Assembly: GCA_030603465.1 (NCBI GenBank)
Contig: JAUVXT010000099.1
Span: 1 to 9,151 of the forward strand
Source of the DNA: Deltaproteobacteria bacterium
GTDB lineage: Bacteria; Desulfobacterota; Syntrophia; Syntrophales; UBA2210
Reading direction: 5' to 3'
Length of the DNA: 9,151 nt
Both the position numbers and the translations under genes were made by a program. Positions 1-6,239 of this stretch are shown in pieces. The notes under the pieces are model-generated. The model saw nothing but the letters and a program-made list of their open reading frames with translations. It ran no database searches and was not told the DNA's origin. Each line of letters starts with the position of its first letter. Positions within the stretch are counted from its first letter, which is position 1.

Positions 1-218
1 GGCAAACCAGGCAGCCCAGTAACGTTACAGCATCATTGCGGGCATGTCTTTAGATTGCAACGGGTTTTTTGAAAACCGCCCCAAAACAGTGTCAAGAACT
101 TTTTTCAAAGAACTTAAAATATATTATGCTGAATAGTTACATAATTTTAACCATTCCTTTTGGAAAGATAGCAATAAGGAGCAAATATTTAATAAAAAGA
201 TTGAACAGGAATCGAGAT
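1..218. other. Left flank without an assignable gene
   Basis: This stretch holds no gene I can support. Frame 1 is open from the window edge to a TGA at 70-72 (about 23 codons), so it could be the tail of an upstream gene, but the peptide matches nothing I recognise. From about 100 on, the DNA is AT-rich, as expected for a promoter or leader of the lipoprotein gene that follows, but I could not pair a convincing -35 with a -10. A short inverted repeat, GGTTTT (63-68) with AAAACC (72-77), lacks a following T-run on either strand and is not a clear terminator. Confidence 0.3.
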
Positions 219-908
219 TTGTACCTTTCAAGAAGATCGCTAAATCGAAATCTTATATCTTTGCTCGTCTTGTTTTGTTTTACGGGTTGTGCTCAGGTTG
301 TGCCATTAGTTGCCATTGCACCGACGGCAGTTCATTTTGGTTCGGTGGCCTACCAAGCTGTTGAAAAGGCGGAGATCGATGTTGTTGTGTCACAAAGTGC
401 TTCAAAAGAGAATCTAGGCGCGATAACGTATATTGCAATATTTATGGGAGGGGAGAGCCCGACCCGACCTTACGGGAGAATAGGGGATTTGGCCTCCGTT
501 GTGGGAGATAACCTGTGTGTTGAATTGACAAGACTGGGATTTCAGGTCTATGGCTGGAACGAGCTAAAAAAGAGTGCAAGGGAAGCTACCAGCACAGATA
601 GAATGGTGGAATCGGGAAGAATACTGGGAGCCCAGGCCATTATAACGGGAAGTGTAGCCGCCGGGTACACCCGTTCCTTCGGAATGTTTGGAGTGGGTAG
701 ATTTAAGACGGTTGTTCAGAGCGCAACACTGAAGGTAATAGATGTAAAAACAGCCGATCTTTTGATGATGATAACAATCAACTACAAAGTAGGACAGAAC
801 CCGAAGGTTGCCGCAGAGGGGATGGCCATGGTCCTGCAGGTAAAAATGGAGGATCCCTCTGGTGATCTTAAGGAAAAGCTGAAAGAGAAGATGAAGGGAA
901 AGGTTTGA
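219..908 (+). CDS. Putative lipoprotein with CsgG/LpoB-like domain
   Basis: This is a probable membrane-anchored lipoprotein of unknown function. I place the start at TTG 219, preceded by AGGAA at 207-211, because it gives a textbook lipoprotein signal: a basic n-region (RRSLNRN), a hydrophobic core (LISLLVLFCF) and a lipobox FTGC with the lipidated Cys at residue 24; the +2 residue is Ala. The frame is open upstream to 69, with other starts at TTG 69, ATG 126 and TTG 201, but those give an overlong n-region. The mature part has a beta strand near 69-76, a helix-strand unit near 88-116, then GRILGAQAIITGSV (133-146) and a strand pair around 165-190 containing LKVIDVKTADLL. This pattern recalls the CsgG/LpoB/TolB N-terminal fold, whose members act in outer-membrane export or cell-wall synthesis. 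The C-terminus is lysine-rich. The family assignment rests on pattern only, and no partner gene is nearby. Confidence 0.6.
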   Translation: MYLSRRSLNRNLISLLVLFCFTGCAQVVPLVAIAPTAVHFGSVAYQAVEKAEIDVVVSQSASKENLGAITYIAIFMGGESPTRPYGRIGDLASVVGDNLCVELTRLGFQVYGWNELKKSAREATSTDRMVESGRILGAQAIITGSVAAGYTRSFGMFGVGRFKTVVQSATLKVIDVKTADLLMMITINYKVGQNPKVAAEGMAMVLQVKMEDPSGDLKEKLKEKMKGKV

Positions 909-939
909 TTTTTCGATCAGTTATTAAGCTCAAAAAAGA

Positions 940-945
940 TATAAT
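940..945 (+). promoter_or_regulatory. Possible -10 box for the MBL hydrolase gene
   Basis: A perfect TATAAT lies 23 bp before ATG 968. I see no good -35 at 16-18 bp spacing, so the call is weak. If used, transcription would begin near 952, which would exclude ATG 950 and leave a very short leader carrying the GGAAAGG ribosome site at 953-959. The alternative is readthrough from the lipoprotein gene, since no terminator is visible in 909-949. Confidence 0.25.
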
Positions 946-967
946 TTAGATGGGAAAGGTTATTTTT

Positions 968-1966
968 ATGTTTACTGCTCATCTCATTAATGACCCCTTT
1001 TCCGATCCCGGTGTGTATGTCAAATTTAAGTACAGAAATGAGGCTATTCTCTTTGATCTCGGTGACATCCATCACCTCCCCTCCAGAAAGATACTCAAAA
1101 TAAAATATATTTTTGTCTCTCACACACATATGGATCACTTCATCGGTTTTGATCATCTTTTGAGGGTCTGCCTCGGGAGAGACCGCCACATTACCCTTTT
1201 TGGCCCGCCTGGATTTATCAAAAATGTGGAGAGCAAGATAGGCGCTTATACGTGGAACCTTGTTGAAAACTACACAAACGATCTTGTCCTCAAGGTGGTG
1301 GAGGTTCAAAAAGAGGTCAAGATAACAAGGCATTACAATTGTCAAGGGGCATTCAAGCCTGAAGCAATCAATACAAGCGAGGCTTTCGATGGTACACTGA
1401 TTGATAGGCCGGCCTTTTCTGTCAGAGGTGTATTCCTTGACCACAAGATCCCGTCACTGGCCTTCTCCCTGGAGGAGAAAAATCACATCAATGTTAAGAA
1501 AAATGCCCTTATTGAGATGGGACTCCCCACGGGAAAATGGCTGGCAGAGTTAAAAAGTTCTGTCATTAGAGGTGATCCCGATAACACTCCCATCAAGGTT
1601 GAAGAAAAGAAACAGGGCAACCGAATGGTGGAAAGGACGATCCCTCTCTGTGTATTGAAAGACAAAGTTATCAAGATAACAGAGGGGCAGAAGATTTCTT
1701 ATGTGGCCGATGCCATTTACAGTACAGATAATGCAAGAAAAATTATAGAACTGTCCCGTTCTTCTGACACAATGTTTATCGAAGCTCCATTTCTGGATGA
1801 AGACATAGAAAGGGCCTCAGAAAAATACCATCTTACAGCGAAACAGGCGGGCTCTCTGGCCAGAGAGGCGGGGGTCAAGAATATCACCATTTACCACTTC
1901 TCACCGAAGTACAAAGGATGCGGGGATGTATTGACTGAGGAAGCCATGAAGGCCTTCAAGGGTTGA
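968..1966 (+). CDS. RNase Z-like metallo-beta-lactamase-fold hydrolase
   Basis: This is a cytoplasmic zinc hydrolase of the metallo-beta-lactamase fold in the RNase Z/ElaC branch, whose best-known members trim tRNA 3' ends. ATG 968 is chosen because GGAAAGG (953-959) sits 8 nt upstream; ATG 950, six codons earlier, has no ribosome site. From 968 (332 residues) the metal ligands are H52-x-H54-x-D56-H57 in SHTHMDHF, H159 in LDHK, D248 in VADA and H310 in YHFSPKY. H288 in YHLTAKQA matches the RNase Z signature (A...HxTaxqA). The region equivalent to the family's GP motif in the tRNA-binding arm reads MGLPTGKWLAELK (184-196), with Lys where Pro is usual, so true tRNase Z activity is uncertain. 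It may instead be an RNase Z-like phosphodiesterase or general hydrolase. Fold and metal site are confident; the substrate is not. Confidence 0.8.
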   Translation: MFTAHLINDPFSDPGVYVKFKYRNEAILFDLGDIHHLPSRKILKIKYIFVSHTHMDHFIGFDHLLRVCLGRDRHITLFGPPGFIKNVESKIGAYTWNLVENYTNDLVLKVVEVQKEVKITRHYNCQGAFKPEAINTSEAFDGTLIDRPAFSVRGVFLDHKIPSLAFSLEEKNHINVKKNALIEMGLPTGKWLAELKSSVIRGDPDNTPIKVEEKKQGNRMVERTIPLCVLKDKVIKITEGQKISYVADAIYSTDNARKIIELSRSSDTMFIEAPFLDEDIERASEKYHLTAKQAGSLAREAGVKNITIYHFSPKYKGCGDVLTEEAMKAFKG

Positions 1967-1972
1967 TCGCCG

Positions 1973-2476
1973 TCAAATTTTTTCTATCTGGAAACCCTCC
2001 AGTTTGATGGACACAGAACGCATGAGGAGGTCTATGGATACAACGAAGATGTTCTTTTGATAATCTGTGCGCATGACAATGCCTTCTATGCCCTTGAACG
2101 GGCCGTCGATTATCCTGGCCTTCTCACCCACCTTGGGATAGAGGCAGGTGTCGATTTCCACTTTCGAGCAGACCAATCGTTGTATCGCTTCTATCTGTTG
2201 ATCGGGGATACGTGCAGGTTCGTTACCCTCGGGTTTACTGAGAATTCTTACCACGCCCGGAGTCTTGAGCACGCTAATCTGTTTCTCCCTTTTTAAATCG
2301 GGAGCATCGACGAAGAGATACCCGGAAAACATGGGTATCATAATCCGCTTCCTTCTGTCTTTCCTTCTGCTCCATACCTCTATTTTGGGGAGAAAGGTCT
2401 CGATAGATTTTTGGGAAAGGAGGGTAGATACCTTATCTTCAAAGCGTGATCTCGTGTAAACTGCATACCATGACAT
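1973..2476 (-). CDS. Specialised NusG paralog (UpxY/RfaH/LoaP-type antiterminator)
   Basis: This is a NusG-family elongation factor, which binds RNA polymerase through its N-terminal NGN domain and can suppress pausing or termination in long operons. The start ATG 2474-2476 gives the canonical MSWYAVYTRS opening and has CGGAGA at 2483-2488, 6 nt upstream; the frame stays open 22 codons further, but that extension is not NusG-like. The 167 residues comprise an NGN domain (about 1-105, including PMFSGYLFV at 48-56) and a KOW domain (about 115-167, with VGEKARIIDGPFKGIEGIV at 117-135). The polymerase-facing stretch WSRRKDRRKR (35-44) is very basic, as in UpxY-type paralogs. Housekeeping nusG normally sits with secE and ribosomal protein genes, absent here. 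Such paralogs usually precede the polysaccharide or secondary-metabolite operon they serve, but no co-directional gene follows within the window. It lies downstream of ribD after a 159-bp gap. Confidence 0.82.
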   Translation of the reverse strand: MSWYAVYTRSRFEDKVSTLLSQKSIETFLPKIEVWSRRKDRRKRIMIPMFSGYLFVDAPDLKREKQISVLKTPGVVRILSKPEGNEPARIPDQQIEAIQRLVCSKVEIDTCLYPKVGEKARIIDGPFKGIEGIVMRTDYQKNIFVVSIDLLMRSVSIKLEGFQIEKI

Positions 2477-2536
2477 TAAAAGTCTCCGAAAGAATAAAAG
2501 CCTGCAAAATCGCAAAAAGTGATTCCATGCACTGCC

Positions 2537-2565
2537 GGGCATTTTAAGGGGAAAGATGCCCCTTA
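2537..2565 (-). promoter_or_regulatory. Two competing hairpins in the NusG-paralog leader
   Basis: On the minus strand, TAAGGGG (2565-2559) can pair with CCCCTTA (2551-2545) to form a 7-bp stem with a 7-nt loop. GGGCAT (2561-2556) can instead pair with ATGCCC (2542-2537) to form a 6-bp stem. The two share the GGG segment, so they exclude each other. They end about 60 nt before the antiterminator's start codon. Further along, a weak AGTG/CACT stem (2533-2530 with 2521-2518) runs into a short T-run (2518-2514). The pairings are read directly from the sequence; a regulatory role such as attenuation or autoregulation is inference. Confidence 0.35.
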
Positions 2566-2591
2566 CGAGAAGAATAACTTTTCACGAATAT

Positions 2592-2607
2592 AAAAAAGCG
2601 TGACGCT
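2592..2607 (-). terminator. Weak intrinsic terminator candidate after ribD
   Basis: On the minus strand AGCG-TCA-CGCT is followed directly by a run of T (plus-strand A at 2592-2597), 29 nt past the ribD stop codon. The 4-bp stem is short, so termination would be partial at best. If active, it separates ribD from the NusG-paralog gene, which would then need its own promoter in 2477-2590. Confidence 0.35.
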
Positions 2608-2635
2608 ATTATGTAAAAGACAGGATGATTTCAAC

Positions 2636-3724
2636 CTATTTTTCGAGCGTGGCTTCGATAATTATGTCCATTCCCCTTCGAAAGGTCCTTCTTACGTCAA
2701 GCCTTATCGAATTATCCACACTTGCGATTCCCAGATCACCTACCGCTTCGATTCCTTTCCCCATTATCTTTGGCGCTGTTATAGCAATCAGCTTATCGAC
2801 CAGCCTTTCCTTTATGAAAGAGGTTATTATCCGTGCCCCTCCTTCTACGAGGATTGAAGAAATTTTCCTTTTCCCTAATTCAATGAGGCATTCATTCAGA
2901 TTGATCCGGTCTTCGTCATGTTTCGGGACCATTATCGTTTCTATTCCGGCCTTTTCAAGAAGGAGAAGTTTGCTCTCATTATATCGATGGCTGTAAAGAA
3001 CAATCGTCCTTGAGTCTCTTTGATTCCGGAGGATACGCGCATCAATCGGTATTTTCAGGTGAGAATCAAGCACGATCCTGGTGGGATTCCTTCCCCTTAC
3101 GAGGCGAACGGTAAGCTCGGGATTATCGGCAAGCACCGTTCCAACCCCTACCATGATGCCGTCATGATGGCTTCTCAACTTGTGGGCAAATCTGAGAGAC
3201 GCATCCGAGCTGATCCACTTTGAATGGCCCGTCGAGGATGCTATTCTTCCGTCGATGGTTTGTGCATATTTCAGTGTGATAAAGGGGATGCCGGTGGTAA
3301 TATACTTGAAATACTTTTCATTCAGCCTTACGCATTCCTCTTCCAGGACGCCCGTCTTGGTTTCTATCCCACTGCTCTTCAAAATTTCTATTCCCCTGCC
3401 GGCGACAACGGGGTTCGGATCAGTGGCGCCGATCACCACCCTCGAGGGTTTTAAATCAACAATCTTTTCGACACAGGGGGGCGTTTTGCCATGGTGGGTG
3501 CACGGTTCAAGCGTTATGTAAAAAGTTGCGCCTTCGATGGAAAGGGAGGCGCTATTGATGGCGTCTATTTCAGCGTGGTTTTCGCCGTATCTTTTATGGT
3601 AGCCCTCACCGATAATCTCTCCACCCTTGACGATTACGGCACCCACCATCGGATTTGGACTCGTCCATCCCCCTCCTTTTCTGGCAAGGGCTAAAGCCTT
3701 CTTCATGTACAACGCATCGGTCAT
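2636..3724 (-). CDS. ribD: Riboflavin biosynthesis protein RibD (deaminase/reductase)
   Basis: This is the bifunctional enzyme for steps two and three of riboflavin synthesis: deamination of the diaminopyrimidine made by GTP cyclohydrolase II, then NADPH-dependent reduction of its ribosyl side chain. The N-terminal deaminase domain (1-145) carries the zinc site H50-A-E52, C75 and C84 (EPCTHHGKTPPC) and the opening PNPMVGAVIV (23-32). The C-terminal reductase domain (about 147-362) starts PFITLKYAQTIDGRIA and contains VGVGTVLADNPELT (192-205) and the LVEGG turn (292-296). Its 362 residues match the usual full length and both halves look intact. ATG 3724 has only a weak ribosome site; Met7 is the sole close alternative. 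The rest of the riboflavin genes are not adjacent, and the predicted leader is too short for an FMN riboswitch. Confidence 0.95.
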   Translation of the reverse strand: MTDALYMKKALALARKGGGWTSPNPMVGAVIVKGGEIIGEGYHKRYGENHAEIDAINSASLSIEGATFYITLEPCTHHGKTPPCVEKIVDLKPSRVVIGATDPNPVVAGRGIEILKSSGIETKTGVLEEECVRLNEKYFKYITTGIPFITLKYAQTIDGRIASSTGHSKWISSDASLRFAHKLRSHHDGIMVGVGTVLADNPELTVRLVRGRNPTRIVLDSHLKIPIDARILRNQRDSRTIVLYSHRYNESKLLLLEKAGIETIMVPKHDEDRINLNECLIELGKRKISSILVEGGARIITSFIKERLVDKLIAITAPKIMGKGIEAVGDLGIASVDNSIRLDVRRTFRRGMDIIIEATLEK

Positions 3725-3761
3725 AATGTATACTTCGTGCCTACAACTTGCTTTTATTAAA

Positions 3762-3790
3762 TATATACTATAAGCAATAAACGATGTAAA
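3762..3790 (-). promoter_or_regulatory. ribD promoter candidate
   Basis: On the minus strand TTTACA (3790-3785, -35) and TATATA (3767-3762, -10) are separated by 17 bp. Transcription would begin near 3755, about 30 nt before the ribD start codon. The spacer contains one arm (3774-3782) of a 9-bp inverted repeat whose partner lies in the leader of the divergent operon. The region is AT-rich, so other -10 registers are possible. Confidence 0.45.
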
Positions 3791-3886
3791 GGCTAAAAAA
3801 ATACTCTTGACAAATACTCATTAATGACATAACATCACTGCATGGTAAAATACGTGAGATATCTATTATGAAATATAGTTTATTGC
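3774..3886. repeat. 9-bp inverted repeat spanning the divergent promoters
   Basis: GCAATAAAC at 3774-3782 and its exact reverse complement GTTTATTGC at 3878-3886 lie 104 bp apart centre to centre, roughly ten helical turns. The left arm is inside the ribD promoter spacer; the right arm falls about 36-44 nt into the predicted malic-enzyme transcript. This geometry suits a paired operator, but AT-rich DNA makes short matches easier by chance. Confidence 0.35.
3807..3835 (+). promoter_or_regulatory. Promoter of the malic enzyme-fumarase-sdh operon
   Basis: A perfect -35 TTGACA (3807-3812) and a -10 TAACAT (3830-3835, four of six consensus positions including TA...T) are separated by exactly 17 bp, the optimum for the housekeeping sigma factor. 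Transcription would start near 3842, giving a leader of about 80 nt. The spacer contains a perfect 10-bp palindrome, TCATTAATGA (3818-3827), a possible repressor operator. No complete FNR-type site was seen. Confidence 0.6.
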
Positions 3887-3922
3887 AAAGTTTGATCATT
3901 AAAAATAAGAGAGGAGAGACAC

Positions 3923-5377
3923 ATGAGTAAGATAGATTTAGCATTAACCGATTTAAAGAAGGCCTTCCCCGAAGACTTCACCGAGGAGCAGATCGCCAAG
4001 GGACAGACCCTGTTTTTAAAAGAATTGGCCTATGATGCGCACAAGTTTTACGGCGGCAAGATGATGACCGTTCCGAAGGCGGGTATGTACGGTCCTAACT
4101 GGTTTAACGTGTGGTACACCCCGGGAGTGTCCAGGGTGTCAACGACGATCAGGGAGGATAACAGCGCCTCTTTCGAGCTTTCAAACCGCGGCAATCTGGT
4201 TGCTGTTGTCAGTGATTCTACAAGGGTTCTGGGCGACGGAGACTGCACACCCCCCGGTGGACTTGGTGTTATGGAAGGCAAGGCCTTTCTCATGAAATAT
4301 CTGGGTGGTCTGGATTCAATCGCTCTCTGCGTGGACAGCTATAATGAAAAGGGAGAACATGACGCCGACAAGATAATCAATTTTGTTAAGATGCTTCAGC
4401 CCAGCGTGGGCGCTGTCAATCTGGAAGATATCTCACAGCCCAACTGCTTCAAGGTCTTGGATACGTTAAGGGAAGAATGTGACATTCCAGTATGGCACGA
4501 CGATGCCCAGGGAACGGGCTGTGTCACACTTTCAGGACTGATAAATGCACTCAAGGTAGTAGGAAAAGATATCGATAAGGTAAATATGGCCTTCTTCGGT
4601 GCCGGCGCTGCCAATACGACGATTATGCGTTTGATTTTACAGGCAGGGGCCGATCCTGAAAGGGTTATCGCCTGTGATTCAAGGGGTGGCTTGCATACTG
4701 GACGTGATGACATCAAGGCCGATCCAAGATTCTATCGTAAATGGGAGATCTGTGAAGCCACAAATCCGAAAAGAGTCAATTCCATAGTAGACGCCATGAA
4801 GGGCGCCGATGTCCTGATCTCCGTCGCAGTGCAGGGTCCCGGTGTCATTAAACCGGAGTGGGTCAGTTCAATGGCGGATAAATCGATTGTCTTTGCCTGC
4901 GCCAACCCCGTGCCGGAAATATATCCCTATGAGGCAAAAGCGGCCGGTGCCTACATCGTTGCCACAGGGAGAGGGGACTTCCCGAACCAGGTTAACAATT
5001 CTCTCGGATTTCCGGGAATTCTGAAGGGCGCCCTTATTGTCAAGGCATCCAAGATTACTGATAATATGGCCGTTGCCGCTGCCTACTCGACGGCCAAGAC
5101 GGCTGAAGACCGTGGCATTACTCCCGAAAGCATTGCTCCCCTTATGACAGAGAGAGAAGTGTTTCCCAGAGAGGCGCGGGATGTGGCGATGCAGGCAATA
5201 AAGGACGGTGTTGCGCGAGTCGAGATGAGCGCCGACGAGGTATATAAAAAGGCGGAAGCTGACATTCAGGAGGCAACCGATCTCACTGATAAACTGATGG
5301 AGTTGGGATTTATCAAGGAACCGCCCATGAGTTTGCTGGAAGGTGCCTTGCAGCGAGCTATCGATCAGGTAAAATAG
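3923..5377 (+). CDS. Malic enzyme, probably NAD-dependent (divergent clade)
   Basis: Malic enzyme interconverts malate and pyruvate + CO2 with reduction of NAD(P), in the cytoplasm. GAGGAGAG at 3911-3918 supports ATG 3923. Visible family landmarks are Y65 in WYTPGVS, K120 in VMEGKA, the metal ligands E168-D169 in NLEDI and D194 in WHDDAQGTG, the Rossmann turn GAGAAN (226-231), an acidic D252 after the second strand (favouring NAD), and ANPVPEI with GDFPNQVNNSLGFPG (327-365). Oddities: SDST replaces the usual SDGT; the segment normally close to GLGNIGP reads GDGDCTP (104-110); Asn fills the third Gly position of GxGxxG. At 484 residues it is longer than the common 390-440-residue short form, through extensions at both ends, but carries no phosphotransacetylase domain. 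It is the first gene of the operon, 9 bp ahead of the fumarase alpha gene. Confidence 0.85.
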   Translation: MSKIDLALTDLKKAFPEDFTEEQIAKGQTLFLKELAYDAHKFYGGKMMTVPKAGMYGPNWFNVWYTPGVSRVSTTIREDNSASFELSNRGNLVAVVSDSTRVLGDGDCTPPGGLGVMEGKAFLMKYLGGLDSIALCVDSYNEKGEHDADKIINFVKMLQPSVGAVNLEDISQPNCFKVLDTLREECDIPVWHDDAQGTGCVTLSGLINALKVVGKDIDKVNMAFFGAGAANTTIMRLILQAGADPERVIACDSRGGLHTGRDDIKADPRFYRKWEICEATNPKRVNSIVDAMKGADVLISVAVQGPGVIKPEWVSSMADKSIVFACANPVPEIYPYEAKAAGAYIVATGRGDFPNQVNNSLGFPGILKGALIVKASKITDNMAVAAAYSTAKTAEDRGITPESIAPLMTEREVFPREARDVAMQAIKDGVARVEMSADEVYKKAEADIQEATDLTDKLMELGFIKEPPMSLLEGALQRAIDQVK

Positions 5378-5386
5378 GGGGAAAAG

Positions 5387-6226
5387 ATGAGAGAAGTTCA
5401 AACTGATGAAATCACGAAGATGGTAAGAGACCTCTTTATCGATAGTAATTGCAATATAGGGGATGATCTCTTAGCTGCGTATGATAAAGGGATAGAGACC
5501 GATGAATCTCCCGTAGCCAAAGAGGTGTTCAAGGAGTTGAAGGAAAATGTTCGGATTGCTCGCGAGGAGCATTCACCCATCTGTCAGGATACGGGACTTG
5601 CGGTTGTTTTTGTCGAGCTCGGGCAAGACGTGCACATAGTGGGTGGCGACTTTAATGATGCCATCAACGAAGGGGTGCGGCAGGGATATGCCGACGGGTA
5701 CCTGAGAAAGTCCTCATGTGATCCCTTTACCCGGAAGAATGTGGGAGACAATACACCTGCCATCATTCATCTGGAAATCGTTCAAGGCGACAAGATCAAG
5801 ATTATGGCCGTTCCCAAGGGGGGCGGGGCGGAAAACATGAGCCGTGTCCATATGCTCACTCCCTCTCAGGGAATTGAAGGGATCAAGGATTTTATCGTCA
5901 ACCGCCTGAAGGAGTCGGGGTCTAATCCCTGTCCGCCTACGATAGTCGGCGTGGGGATCGGCGGAACATTTGAAAGGACAGCAATACTGGCCAAGAAGGC
6001 CCTGTTGCGAAAGGTGGGTGAAAGAAATCCCGATCCTAAGATTGCCGAAGCGGAAAAGGAAGTTCTGTCCAGGATTAACAAACTCGGGATAGGCCCCATG
6101 GGTTATGGAGGAACGACGAGCTGTCTGGATGTATTCTTTGAGGTTGAACCTTGTCATATAGCCAGCTTGCCTTTGGCGGTAAATGTCCAGTGTCACGCAT
6201 CCAGACATAAGGAAGCTACTATTTAG
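5387..6226 (+). CDS. fumA: Class I fumarate hydratase, alpha subunit
   Basis: This is the iron-sulfur-binding half of the heterodimeric, oxygen-sensitive class I fumarase, which hydrates fumarate to malate. A G-rich ribosome site (5377-5381) overlaps the malic-enzyme stop codon just ahead of ATG 5387, so the two genes are likely co-translated. The three expected [4Fe-4S] cysteines are C66 in SPICQDTG, C182 in NPCPPTIVGVGIGG and C246 in TTSCLDV; KGGGAENMS (144-152) is another family hallmark. At 279 residues it has the standard length for separate alpha subunits. Related enzymes include the L(+)-tartrate dehydratase alpha subunit, but location between malic enzyme and succinate dehydrogenase genes makes fumarase the natural reading. 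The labile cluster fits an anaerobic host. The symbol fumA is used loosely, since E. coli FumA is a fused single chain. Confidence 0.93.
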   Translation: MREVQTDEITKMVRDLFIDSNCNIGDDLLAAYDKGIETDESPVAKEVFKELKENVRIAREEHSPICQDTGLAVVFVELGQDVHIVGGDFNDAINEGVRQGYADGYLRKSSCDPFTRKNVGDNTPAIIHLEIVQGDKIKIMAVPKGGGAENMSRVHMLTPSQGIEGIKDFIVNRLKESGSNPCPPTIVGVGIGGTFERTAILAKKALLRKVGERNPDPKIAEAEKEVLSRINKLGIGPMGYGGTTSCLDVFFEVEPCHIASLPLAVNVQCHASRHKEATI

Positions 6227-6239
6227 TCGGAGGAATAAA

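Noticed and set aside
1..72. Frame open from the window edge to a TGA, possible gene tail
   Set aside because: About 23 codons with no recognisable motif cannot support a gene call; kept only as a note in the flank entry.
917..1444. A 175-codon open frame on the minus strand
   Set aside because: It is antisense to the RNase Z-like gene, whose plus-strand frame has the full set of metal-binding motifs; the minus-strand protein shows no recognisable domain.
1947..1958. 12-bp palindrome TGAAGGCCTTCA near the end of the hydrolase gene
   Set aside because: It lies in coding sequence, leaves only a 4-bp stem with a minimal loop, and is not followed by a T-run, so a terminator is not supported.
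2545..2565. Hairpin between ribD and the NusG-paralog gene as an intrinsic terminator
   Set aside because: Neither strand has a T-run after the stem; it fits a leader structure better and is listed that way.
3725..3755. FMN riboswitch upstream of ribD
   Set aside because: The predicted leader is only about 30 nt and the whole 200-bp region is AT-rich without the conserved RFN-element sequences.
3891..3900. FNR-like half-site TTGAT in the operon leader
   Set aside because: Only one half is present; the second half at the required spacing is absent, so an FNR box is not supported.
4868..5401. A 177-codon open frame on the minus strand
   Set aside because: It overlaps the conserved C-terminal part of the malic enzyme in antisense and has no family signature.
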